From: Scolanthus callimorphus
Lineage: Eukaryota > Cnidaria > Anthozoa > Actiniaria > Edwardsiidae
Direction: 5' to 3'
Length of the DNA stretch: 64,000 nucleotides
Assembly: GCA_033964015.1 (NCBI GenBank)
Contig: CM066913.1
Coordinates: forward strand, 9,914,953-9,978,952
Shown: piece after piece, positions 11,001 to 23,000 of the stretch
Layout of the letters: each line of letters begins with the position of its first letter
Position numbering within the stretch: position 1 is the first letter of the stretch
Notes under the pieces: generated by a model
Database searches by the model: none
The model's input: only the letters and a program-made list of their open reading frames with translations
What the model was told of the DNA's origin: nothing
Program-made: the position numbers and the translations under genes

Positions 11001-14000
11001 TACCCGGTTTGTGCCCGTTAGGACAACGCTAGTTTTCACTCCCTCGCTTCGTGACCCAGTTACACTAAAACTTCCGTTACTGCAAGCTAGATTTTTCACG
11101 CCGTTCGTTGTGACTTCACGTTTGGCCACGTTCGCAAAATGCAGTGCAAAGTCACCTAGATGAAACTAGGTAGATTAATTGTCACTACCTGTTATACGTG
11201 ATTTTCATTCGAAATAGAAGCTGTTTTGTTTTTGTTTTCAATTTTCGAATTGCGACATACTCAAGAGAATGAAAGGATGTTATTCCATTGGGCCTTCGTA
11301 CTCTAGCATATTATAGAACCCTTGCAGCCTCCTCGACAATTTTCTGAATTATATACAGCGACAGTAAGAATTCCCCTAAATAATGACACAAATGTAAAGT
11401 CGATTAATAAATTTCGACACACAGTTATTTTCGTAGGCTCGGTTTCCAGCCGTAGTTGGGCTTGTCCGGGATATATTCGGACTCCGATCTCCTCGCTCTT
11501 CCTGTAGAGGAACGCCGGATGTTCCACGAAAACTCACGCGAAATACCAGAGTACAAGAAAGAACTCTGCTCCTCCATATGTCAGATATTTTAGATCTTGC
11601 TGGTAGCTTACGGCTTCGATTAAGACGAAAAAGCAACGTTTTCCACTTCCCCTACCTTCTCGATCGGAGAAAATGGCACCTGCTTTCGCGAAATGTTTTC
11701 TTATTTATTAAAAGCTATAGTTGAACATAGCTAGAATTTCGAATGATTTCTTTAACATATACTTGCCTGATATATGAATATATAAACGAATAAAGGTACG
11801 TTTTGAATATATTGACGACGATAATAAGTGATAATGAATCGAATGCGCGATAAATTTAATACTTTCCGGCATGTTTGCGCAATATTTTATATTTTCATTT
11901 GTTTGGTTTTATTTATTTGCTCTGCCCCGTCTCTCCTAGTAACGATTTCTAATTTCACTTGTCTGCTAAATGACATACGCAAGCGGCGAGGGAACTTTGG
12001 ACTTCCGAAACATTTTCTATAGACTGAAGAGAAAATATATGATGGATATTTTGAAAGAAAATTCGTTACTATCATGGTTATTGTGGCTCCCGAAAAATAA
12101 ATTAATCAAAATTATGTCGTCGACAATTCTCTCGCCGTAGAAATTAGAAGGTCTTTGTCATCATTTTATGGGAGTATTGACGTGACAGACGTCATTTCAG
12201 TGCATTTCATATTTTCGTGTTGTCTCCCCAACAATCCGATTGTTGGGAGACTTGATTACTCTGGACAAACAAGGATTCTGAACTGCAGTGGTATGAAAGG
12301 GTATTTTTCCATCCAGCACAAGTCGAAATAGCACATCAGTATAATGAGGGATTTGATTTCAGTGTGACTCATTTTCACTTATTTGCAACCTTCTAATTTT
12401 TTAAAAGTTATTTGTTGTTTTTGTTTTCAGTTCTTGCTCTGTGTATACACAAGCTCCATGCGGCCTATTACAGTAAGTAGCATCCTCCCCTCCTGCACTT
12501 GCTGATAAAATTTAGAATATAAAGCGCTGAAATATATAAGGACGCTTCACGTCTCGGTATAGAGCAGATTTCGTATGACTGTGAAAAGTACCGTGACACG
12601 GCGCGGTACTGTCGCGGTGGCAGTACCGAACCTGGCCTGCTGTAGATACCGAATGAAATCGCGTAGTCGCGGCATGGTCATGGTCGCGGTACAACTCTTT
12701 CGCGGCACTTTTCACAGTCATTCGAAATCTGCTCTATATCCACCATTATTATTCAGCACATTGATGCACTGCCCATAACGAAAGGGCCGATAAAAATCCT
12801 ACACAGCAAAATGGTGACTGAAACCCTTCTTTCTTATTGGAAAAAAATATCGCCGCATAACCAAGGAATAAAAAAACTAAATCTTGCACGGTACAAAAGT
12901 TCCACCCCGTGTCAAAAGTCAAATGGTCGACACCTAAGAGTTTATCCCAGTAATAAACTTGATATGCTATGAGGCGAAGAAAAAATCTTGTTTAACAAAA
13001 CATGATTGTGGAGTGAATGGGGTATAAGCAGAAACATATAAGTTCTGGTATAAGAAGATTAGCCTTAATAATGTTTTCACTTACTATCTTTCCCAGCTTG
13101 CGGAAGCAGTAGTACTAGACTGTACGCATCTAGTTCAAACTATAACTACTTCAGTTCAGATGGCTACCCTAATTCCTATGGCAAGACCTACTACACTACT
13201 AACTGCTATACCGTCTTCGACTCAGGGTCGAATTACAGGAGAGTTCGCATTGAATTTATAACTGGCTTTGAGACAATCTGCCCCTATGACTACGTTGAAG
13301 TATATGACGGACCAATGTCTTCGAGCACTTCTCTCGGTAAATTCTGTGGTAGCAACATCCCACCATTTATAGTTTCCTCTGGCCGTTACCTACGTGTCAG
13401 GTTTTACAGCCGCAGTGGCATCAAGTTCTCCTATAAAGGATTCCGATTACGATACAGATACCAGACAACTACCAGTAAGTACCACAGGCTTCACAGGCTG
13501 CTGATTTATGTGAAGAATTGCCGTAAACATACTAAAAGTGTGGGATTTTCTCGTGATTTTCCTACCCATATACTTTCTTAGTATCTTTATCGTAATCCTG
13601 CACACAAATCGGTAGTCTGATTTAGTTTTGAAGTGGCACTATTACCTCGAGAGGTACACGAGCTATACGGGTATGTGCCGCCAAACGGGGTCCCGATTTT
13701 TTCCTGCAGCCGATAGAAAGGGGTTTACGAAATGAAATTACGAAAAATAACAGTCCAGTTGCAGGAAAAGGTCTCGCGGTCCCTGAGGGCATCACAACAT
13801 GTCTTGTGAACTGAACTTCATTTGAGGTTACAAAGTAAACCCTAAAATCGTAAGTTATATGCTTTCTTTCTCAGTGGCTCTAAAACGAGGGCCTGCTTTT
13901 TTCTAACTTCGTTATTTTTCAACGAAAATATTTCAAACTTGGCCCAAAAACACGTTTTGGAATTCTGATTTCGAATAAGCTGTTGTTGCCATGGTAACGA

Positions 14001-17000
14001 TGTCACGTGACTCACCATCCGCCATTTTGGCTGAAATTTTTAGCGACCGTGCAGGTATGTAGAGAAGATGAAAAGTAGAAATTTCTTATCAGCATAATCT
14101 TTCTATCATTAGTCTTTCTGTAAACCTAATTGGATATCGTGGATCATGTTTTAATAAAGACATTTTTTCACAATATCATATATTTCAAAAGCACGAAAAA
14201 TCTGATAATTTCTATTTTCTTGAGAAATTCCAAGATATCCAATTAGTTTCATTTGAAGGAAGCTGTCTTGTATCTAAAAATGTTTTTACCTTTCAATTTC
14301 ACCTTTTTCTGTGTATCTTCAGAGGGTCTGAATAAAAAATCCAAGATGGCCGCCACCGAGTCACGTGATAACCGTTTCCATGGTAACGAAATATGTTAAA
14401 ATATAGCTCTTGTTGAAATTATTGTACTGACCAATTTTGATGATGATCCATACTATTGAACACGAGTTATAAAAAATAATCCCTTTTTTCAGGCAAATGG
14501 GTTTTGAGCCATGCCTTAATGCCACTGAGTTGTTGTTTTGTAGCCACCTATTCGTACTGTGCGACGTACAACTCTTTCTACAAGAACAACAATCTGAAAT
14601 TGTACCCATCTAGCAGTTCATACGGCTACATCAAGTCCCCCAGCTATCCTAGTACCTACCCTGCGAATCTCCAATGTACGTGGCTTATCACCGCCAGGAG
14701 CGGATATAGAGTCAAGTGAGTAAGATCCGTAAGCTCGGATATAAGAGGCACTTTCGTCATTAGCCTGTCATGTAACTGCGCAGCTGTTCTGTGCATCTCT
14801 CAAATCAAAGAAGTATCGTCCTGTAACGATGGCCAGGGAAGGCTAAAAACCTCGAAAACAAATCGTATATAATCTCGATACTTCTTAATCCATCCGACCA
14901 TGCTTTGTAGCTTTAAATATTCTTAAATAGTTATGTGATGGGATGGTTTTATTAGTTTTGCTGCATTCTCTTACCCAGAGCTCCCCGGCTCGTCTCCTCG
15001 CAGGAGACGAGCCGGGGAGCTCTGGGTAAGAGAATGGTTTTGCTGATAATTCAGTAATCGCTCCTGAGCATGCGCGTATCTGGAGCGCGTATCATAACAC
15101 GTCATAAAAATACTGTTTCTCCTTCCCAGGCTCTCGGCCTCGTATGGAAGTTTTTCCACGGAGTACGACATAGGCTGTGATAACGACTATCTTAGGATAC
15201 GCGATGGGAGCTCGGCATCTTCCATAAAACTGGCCGACTACTGCGGATTGTCCAAGACTTTCACGAGATACTCAACCGGCCGCTACATGTGGATCCGCTT
15301 CCGAACCAACCAGTACACAGGTTACAAGGGATTCAACATCAGATATCAGTCATACAAGACAAGTAAGTACGCAGTATTTTGTGGATATAAATCACGAATT
15401 AGAGAAACACTCCTTCAAACAGTTTTCGAAGAACGTTTCGCTCGCTGCGGATCCTAGAGCATCAAACGTCTTAAACGTTTCTACGATGGCGCCCGAAGAG
15501 CAAAGAACAAATACCAAAGCAAACTTTTTTTAAATATTTTCTTGGACATCTACTATTTCAGGAACCAGCCAGAGCGCGCGAAAATTACTTTTCACTGATT
15601 TGGTATATACTAAATAGAAAACTTGCAGCCCACCACTGATCCCTCTCTTGCCGCTCGTGTAGACCGAGCTTCAATTTTCAATCGGGCGTCTGTGCCGTTC
15701 GTCTGTGCCGTTCGTCTGTGCCGTTCGTCTGTGCCGTTCGTCTGTGCCGTTCGTCTGTGCCGTTCGTCTGTGCCGTTCGTCTGTGCCGTTCGTTTGTGCC
15801 GTTCGTCTGTGCCGTTCGTCTGTGCCGTTCGTCTTTGCCGTTCGCCTGTGCCGTTCGTCTGTGCCGTTCGTCTGCGTCGTTCGCGAACCCTTCCTTACGT
15901 TACTTCTGTTCCACAGCAACGCCTTCTCCGATCACTGGCATTGTCGTGGGAGTGCTAGTGGCAGTGGGTGTAGTGATCGGGGTCGCTGTGGGTGTCTTCT
16001 GTTGTGTTAAGAAAAAACGACGCCCCGGTGCCGTCGCTGTGCCGGTCGCCACCAGCACCACTACTGTCACCACCCATGCCCCCCCTGGGGCAGGCTACCC
16101 TGCCGCGCAACCAATGATGACATACCCTGCAAGTCAGCCAGGACCAGGACAACCCCTCCCCCTTACAGTCAGACTCAGTTGCAGCCTGGACCCCCTGGAC
16201 AAGTTAACCCATATGGTCAGCCAAACCCCTATCCCCAAAAAGGCCCCTACCCGGGAGGGCCACCAGGCCAGTATGGTCAGCCAGCGTTTGTGCAGCTTCC
16301 GCCCCAAGGTCAGCCGCCCCCTGGCCAGTACAGACCCCCTCCACCCCCTGGCCAATACCCTCCCCCTGGCCAATATCCACCCCCTCAAGATGGTCTCTCC
16401 CCAGGAGATGCAGCGTACCCCCCTGTACAAACCTGATTGTAAAACATGTCTTTGCTATTTGATGCACCCCGCCACTCTGTTACTGACCCGGGGAGGGGGG
16501 GGGGACTCCCATATTTTTTGACCGTGGATGATCGTCGGAAATTTTCAGTTTCGGGGCGGGCCATGGCGTGGCTCAAATAATTTCTTACCCTAAAAGATAC
16601 CCTAAAAGATGAGGCCTTATGTGCAAAGTAGGCGCGAAGGAGACAGGTAACAGGTAAAAGATACCCATCAAGAAATTTCCGTGTTTGTTTCTAATTTATC
16701 GTCTTCTCATCGAGTAATCTCTCTTTCTTACACGGTTTTTAGAAGCACCATCATGAGAGAAAACAATTTGGACACATATTTCGGCCCTAAAAGCTACCAA
16801 TCTCCCTAATTTTATTGAAGATTAAGATCACCCCTAAAAGAGACCAAGGCCCCGTGATTTTAACCCTAAAAGATACGACGATCATCGTATCCCCCCCCCC
16901 CCGGGGGGTTACTGATCCAGGTAGCTTTTTATACTTGATTATCATAAATCATAAAGTTGTTTAGTTTTTCGTGACTTACACGAAGGATGACAGGGGCGTA

Positions 17001-20000
17001 GCCAGCACTTATGAGAGGGGGGGTTCCAAAATTCAAAAAAAAAAACTCCACATAAATCGGACGTTTTTTGCGTTCTCGCCACAGGAAACCCAGCCAAAAA
17101 TATTGATCTCGGGAAAAAACTAGCGTTTGAAGAAATTTTCTACATTTTATTGGAGCTTTTATTTGTTGTCTATTAGATATTTACGAATTTTATTAATAAG
17201 TCGGTCCAGAACAGAGGCGAGGGGGGGTTCCGCTGCGGGAGAGGGGGGGTTCCGGAACCCCTGGAACCCCCCCTGGCTACGCCTCTGGATGATTGACAAA
17301 ATTAATGCGATACTCTTCTGTCGAATCACATTCGAGGTCGGAATCGTGCTGTTAGATTTGTCAAATGGATGTAAAGGACTTTACAAGATATTGTACAATA
17401 GTATACAGAGGCGTAACGTCCTTTACGAAAATGTGTACATATGGGAAACTTCAGAAGTTTCATCGCACCAGGTTCACAAGTAAAAAAAAATATTTTCAAG
17501 TATAAGTAAGAAGACAACTAGAGCAGATTTCGTATGACTGTGAAAAGTACGGGCCACAAAGCTGTTCCGCGCCGCGACCGTGACCGCACCGCGACTACGC
17601 GATTTCATTGACGATTTCATGCCATCTACAGCAGGCCAGGTTCCGAACCGCGACAGTACCGCGCGGCACCGCGGCACTTTTCACAGTCATACGAAATCTG
17701 CTCTAACAGTTAAAGTGTCCTTACTTAATTTTGACTTTGATTCCATACATACCCGTGCGCCCTTGTCAAATTGGCCACGAAAATAGCATATTTTGGTGCC
17801 CTAATTAGTTTATTAGCGCTTTTGGAGCAAGCTTCATTTTGTGAAAATGTAGAGACGCATGCGCTAGTACACCACCGAAGTTCCCTTTGTATTCAACGAA
17901 GATGCACTGATATTTAAGATATTGTCCTGGTTTGATGAAGCAGTTTGACTCATGCAACCCGGGTACAATTTTACGGTGTGTTATAAATTTACACTTTTAA
18001 ATCTAATAAATATGAGATCATAACTTTTGCTTGGATGGTGATTTGTTAGAGTGACTCCATTGCCGAATGACACCTTTATAGAACCATCCTATCTGAGCCT
18101 TGACGCGCAGAAGGGACCGATTTTCGGATTGTTCATGATTGGGATAAAATCGAAAACGTTTGATACTACAAAACTTGGTATTAATATGCTCAGAGGGCAC
18201 AGAGCCTCTAGCGGGACAGGGGACAATGCATCTTTAGTGTTAAAAAAAAACAGCTTTCTGCTCACTTTGTTCAACAAAAGAACAATATTTAACAAACGTG
18301 ATTATCGGCGAATAGAGACGAAGTCGTGGGGCTGTTCGCCGAGACGAAGTCGAGGCGACTATTCGCCGATATTCACAGAGCCTGAGGCGACTCATTGTTT
18401 AGTTAGATTACATTTTGGCCAATCAGTGCGCGTAATTTCTTGCTCGAGTCATACTAAATATATTGATGGTCACACCTGCCGGGTACTTGGCCGTGTCTCT
18501 CAAGGAGTCGTGTTTGCAGGCCTCCACACAATAAAAAGAGATAGCAGACTATATAACAACCAGAAGTACTTACGTCACTGCCACAACTTTGTCTACTCGC
18601 TCTTTTGCCAGCTGGAATGGTAGCAAACTCACTTTAGAGAAGCTTAGCCCTGCAGAAATAACATCGTAAAAGAGAGGGAGAGCTTCAGCTTTATATCTCG
18701 CTTTAAGGGCTCCGAAATTCAAAAGAAGTGTAGTTAATTTATTGAGCTCGCCGCGCTGAAATTTCGGACAGATAAGGGTGCGACCATGTACTTCTATTTT
18801 CGTTTTCTATATCAACGTTGCTTTTTATGATTTATGGCTAAAATGTGAACGTCATCCACAGGGGCACAACAGACCTGTTCGACGCAATTTTCTACGGGCC
18901 GTGTGGCCCCCAATTCCCCCCTTCCCTCCCCTCTTTTAATTGCTTATAACTGCAAAAACAACCATTTTTGCAATACATCAACGAGGTATTTATCAAGATG
19001 GAGCTCCACTCACCAACAGCCAGTGTCAGAGGCATGCTCGTCTTGACCTTGATCGGCTGACCAGCCTTGAGGGCAGCGGAAAAACTGGGCAATTTGCGCT
19101 CTCAACTGCCTGGAAGGCATGAAATGATGTTAGTTATGAAATTGCTGACGCACTTTCAACTGTGTAATAAAACATGCCTGCATGCAAACAGTCTACACTT
19201 ACTATAATCTGGATGCGCGGGAATAAGGTCTTGATCGCCAAGGACATTCCGGCTAACAGACCCCCTCCCCCCACGGGTATGACTATGGCGTCAATATCCT
19301 CCACCTGGTTAAGGATCTCTAGCGCCATAGTGCCCTGGCCGCTAATCACATACGGGTTGTCATTCCTAGTGAAAGCAAAATAACAATACTAATAAGTTAA
19401 CGACTTCTCACGAAACCATAACGACCCCATAATAAAGACTCGCGGGACACAACGGATCTGTTCTTCAGGAAACCTGTCCTCATTACATCCCCCTTTCCCT
19501 TCGTTGCCGGCAAAAAGGGTCAGAAAGTCTCTCCTGCATGTAACTGTCTTAACCTTTGCTGGAAAAAAATCAGGTGTCCTAGGAAAATAATTATATTTTT
19601 GGAACAAACGTTTGGAAATTTCTACTGTAATCGTTTTACGTTTGACTTCGCTTGTTTGCCGTGGTATTTTGACTCGTGCTGGTTGATAAGTGTTCCGATC
19701 TACCTTCATCTGATAATACGAGTTCACAAAAGACCAGTATCTTTTAATTGCTCTACACGCTATAAGTATAGCCAAATACGCTGTCGTCTGTTTAATGCAT
19801 TTCATCCAGTTGTGTGCCCGTGATACGAAGACTTACTCGTCAATAAAGGTCTGCCCATTTTCCGCCTCACTTTCCATCTTCAATGCTATTTGTTTGACCT
19901 TGAATGGCAAAGAAAAAGCTTTTTTTAGTAACAGACAAGCTCGTGAATAGGCGTGAAGTGGCAATTGCAACTTTTAATTATATTCGCGTACAGCAAAATA

Positions 20001-23000
20001 CTAAAGAAGCAAACGACACTTAGGCACCCATAACTCAATTATGCTTCCCTTGAAGCTCCTTGAATAGAGCGCGCATTTGTACTCTTACCAGTAGCAGGAA
20101 ATGATTAGAATTACCTCCGTCTGAGTTCGTCCTGCTAGTTTAGTAGTGGCATTATATCTGTTACACAGTTTGACCCTCAAAGGGGACACATTCTCAGGTA
20201 ACAGGACCGTTACCGGGATACCCAGCTCGGCCCCCTGCTGTGCTATCGCCAAGGCGTGGTTCCCAGCGGAGGTGGTTACCACTCCGTTTGCTGATTGCTC
20301 CTGGAAAAAGAGTCGGCGGATCAATGCAGTTTAGGAAAGCATTTTTAACAAATAATAACTGATAACTGTTTTACCCTTCCCTACCTGCGACAATGTTAGT
20401 AAAGCATTTCTTGCACCGCGCGCTTTAAAACTGCAACACAAATGTGAATATTCCTTAGCAACTGAGCGCCCAATTTGCAGACTTTGAATGTGTTCCGCCT
20501 CTGTGGCTCAGTGGTTAGAGCACTGGTCTAGTAAACCAGGGGTGGAAAACTCTCTTAGGATACCCACCCAGGCATGTTATGTTGCTCTAAGATCCCAGGC
20601 TGGCACTCTGTAATTCAGGAGTTCTCGACAGGGGTGCGTCAATTTCATCGAGGAAATACTCACCTTCCCGTCACTTGTAAATACTCTCTCTTGAAGTACA
20701 AATCATAGTCCTCTATACCTGGGAATGGCACAGCTTTCTGAAATAGGGAATGCACGAATGTCCAGTTTAACTATAGCCTGCATAGCTCTTCTAAAGGGGA
20801 GGGGATATTCTTCCTCCTCCCCTCAGAGCCGCAACAGAGGCAACTTAGTATTAATTTTCTCAACACCTTTCCTAAAACGCACATTTCAGTTATTTACTTT
20901 AGGACAGGGAGAATGAAGGATCGAGATTAACAGTGCGCTCTAGAAGGAGACTACGATAAAACACACAGGGAATTTCTGCAGAAACCCATCCAATGGAAAA
21001 GCTGAATTTCCCAAGGCACACGTTTGGGAATTGTTCGGAATTCACATGGATAGCCATGGGAAATCTGAACACTTACCATTCTTCTACCATGGGAAGTTCA
21101 GCTTTTTCCATGGATGAGTTTCTGCAGAAATTCCCTGTGAAAGGAGTCATTGTTATAGATAAGTGTTTGTACAGATCGCCACAACAATTCATCCCCAGGG
21201 GGCGGATCATGCATATCCTCAGTGTAAGCTAAGCTGTTTTGAGTTGTACATTTATTGTACCAAGTGGATGTTCTTTATAGCACAGGAGTCTCCGTTTTAT
21301 TGAAGGGGTTTGCAAAGTTTGCTTGTCTTTGGTTCTTTGCCTTGCAGCTAAATCCGTTGTTTCACGCAAACAAAAAACACGTTGCTTAGGGGGGGGGGGG
21401 GGGGGGGTACTCTCATGTCGACTATATGGGGATCCTCCGCCCGAAGGGGGTACGGTTTTGAGGTCTCTGGTAGACCTCACCCACCTCACACTTGGTCGTT
21501 TCTATGCCATCCCTGATTCTATGCATGGCGGCAGTAATTGTTGTCAAATTCACTCTCCCTTTACTAAAATCTGGGACGTCTGATACGGCTCTGTTACGGC
21601 GCATTATCATGGATGGAGAATTCGGATCGGGATAACGCATTTCATCGCCTCCAAAGTAGCTGCCTTTGGCTATTGAGGAAAGAGAATAGTTCAGATCAGT
21701 GTTTTCAAGGAAGATGTGCCGAAACGTAGATATTTTCAAGCATATAATTAATACCTACTATAATAGGCTCACTCGCTGGGGATAAGTCACTGTGATAAGT
21801 CCCTGTCCAGAGGTCGGTGTACAGGCCCCACTTACCTCCAAGAGACTATTGCTAAGAGTAGGAACCTGATTTGTATTAGTGTTCCCCATCAACGTCAGAA
21901 ACATCTCTATTTTTATCAACATGTTTTCATGGTTTTCTGTGTGTTTGCTTACTTGGCTTCCCGCTAGAACTAGAATTACCGGCTAACTTGTATTTCACTC
22001 GTATAATGGCTTGGAGGCTTATGGCTAGCACGCACTTCTATTACGTATAGCATACCCTAAAAGTTGGATAACTACAAGTCTCTGTTAATGGCAAAACTGT
22101 GTTTCTAAAAATAGACAAGTTTTGACGGTGATCGGAATGGACCTAGTATGGTAGATTCTTATTCTTAGTAATGATCAACTCTTTTTCCTCACAGAAAACG
22201 GAAAAGATGAAAGGCGTACCTTAAAATACACAGAGACGTATCATGATATTTTCCGTCGATATTTCACCGACAGCTAAAATCTTTCAGGCGCGAAGTACCT
22301 TGCCTTCTCGAGCCAATCTCGTTCCCAAAGCCCTGCATTTTCTGCGCTTGCGTCATCAGAATATACACATTCTCGAACCCAGAGCTCCCCGGCTCGTAAC
22401 CTCACGGGGAGGCTCTGGTGACAGCCACTGACGCATGCGCGAGATTTAATACAGAGTCGCTGAGAGAAAGACCTTTCAGCGCATGCTCCAACGCTCAAAA
22501 TTAGCCAGTCAGCGACGGTCCTCAAATGGATGTCCCCAGAGCCTCTCCTGCGAGCAGACGAGCTTGGGAGCTCTGGGTACGAGAATGGAATATACAGGGC
22601 TCTGGAAACGAGATTGTTCTCGAGCACGCACCATTGCAATCACGTGAACTATTTACCTGAGAGCGTACTCAAACTGCGCATGCTCCCATTAGATCCCGCT
22701 GGGGTGAGCCCGTGCTCCCTTTTCCTGCGTGCGGTGGACTGGCTCCGCCGAGACTGCTTGACTCTATGTATGGAAGCGGCGTCCTCATCACGTGACTGTC
22801 TTCTTTGATCATCTCCTGATTTGGTTTCTCCACTGTTCTTCGGATCAGTAGGCTGCGGTTGAGTCACTTGCTTAGCTTTCTCTGTTAATAATGCGGCCAG
22901 AAAACCACTCATTAGCTTGTGACAGAAGAATTTCAATCTGCCCTTCAGTTACGTTTACGGCGTCGTCGTTTTCGTTCAGAGTAGACGCTTTGTGATAGCG

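Noticed and set aside
15623..16010. Several overlapping open frames on both strands with repeated CRSSVPFVCAV or TNGTDERHRR
   Set aside because: They are readings of the 13-bp minisatellite, which has no stop codon in any frame.
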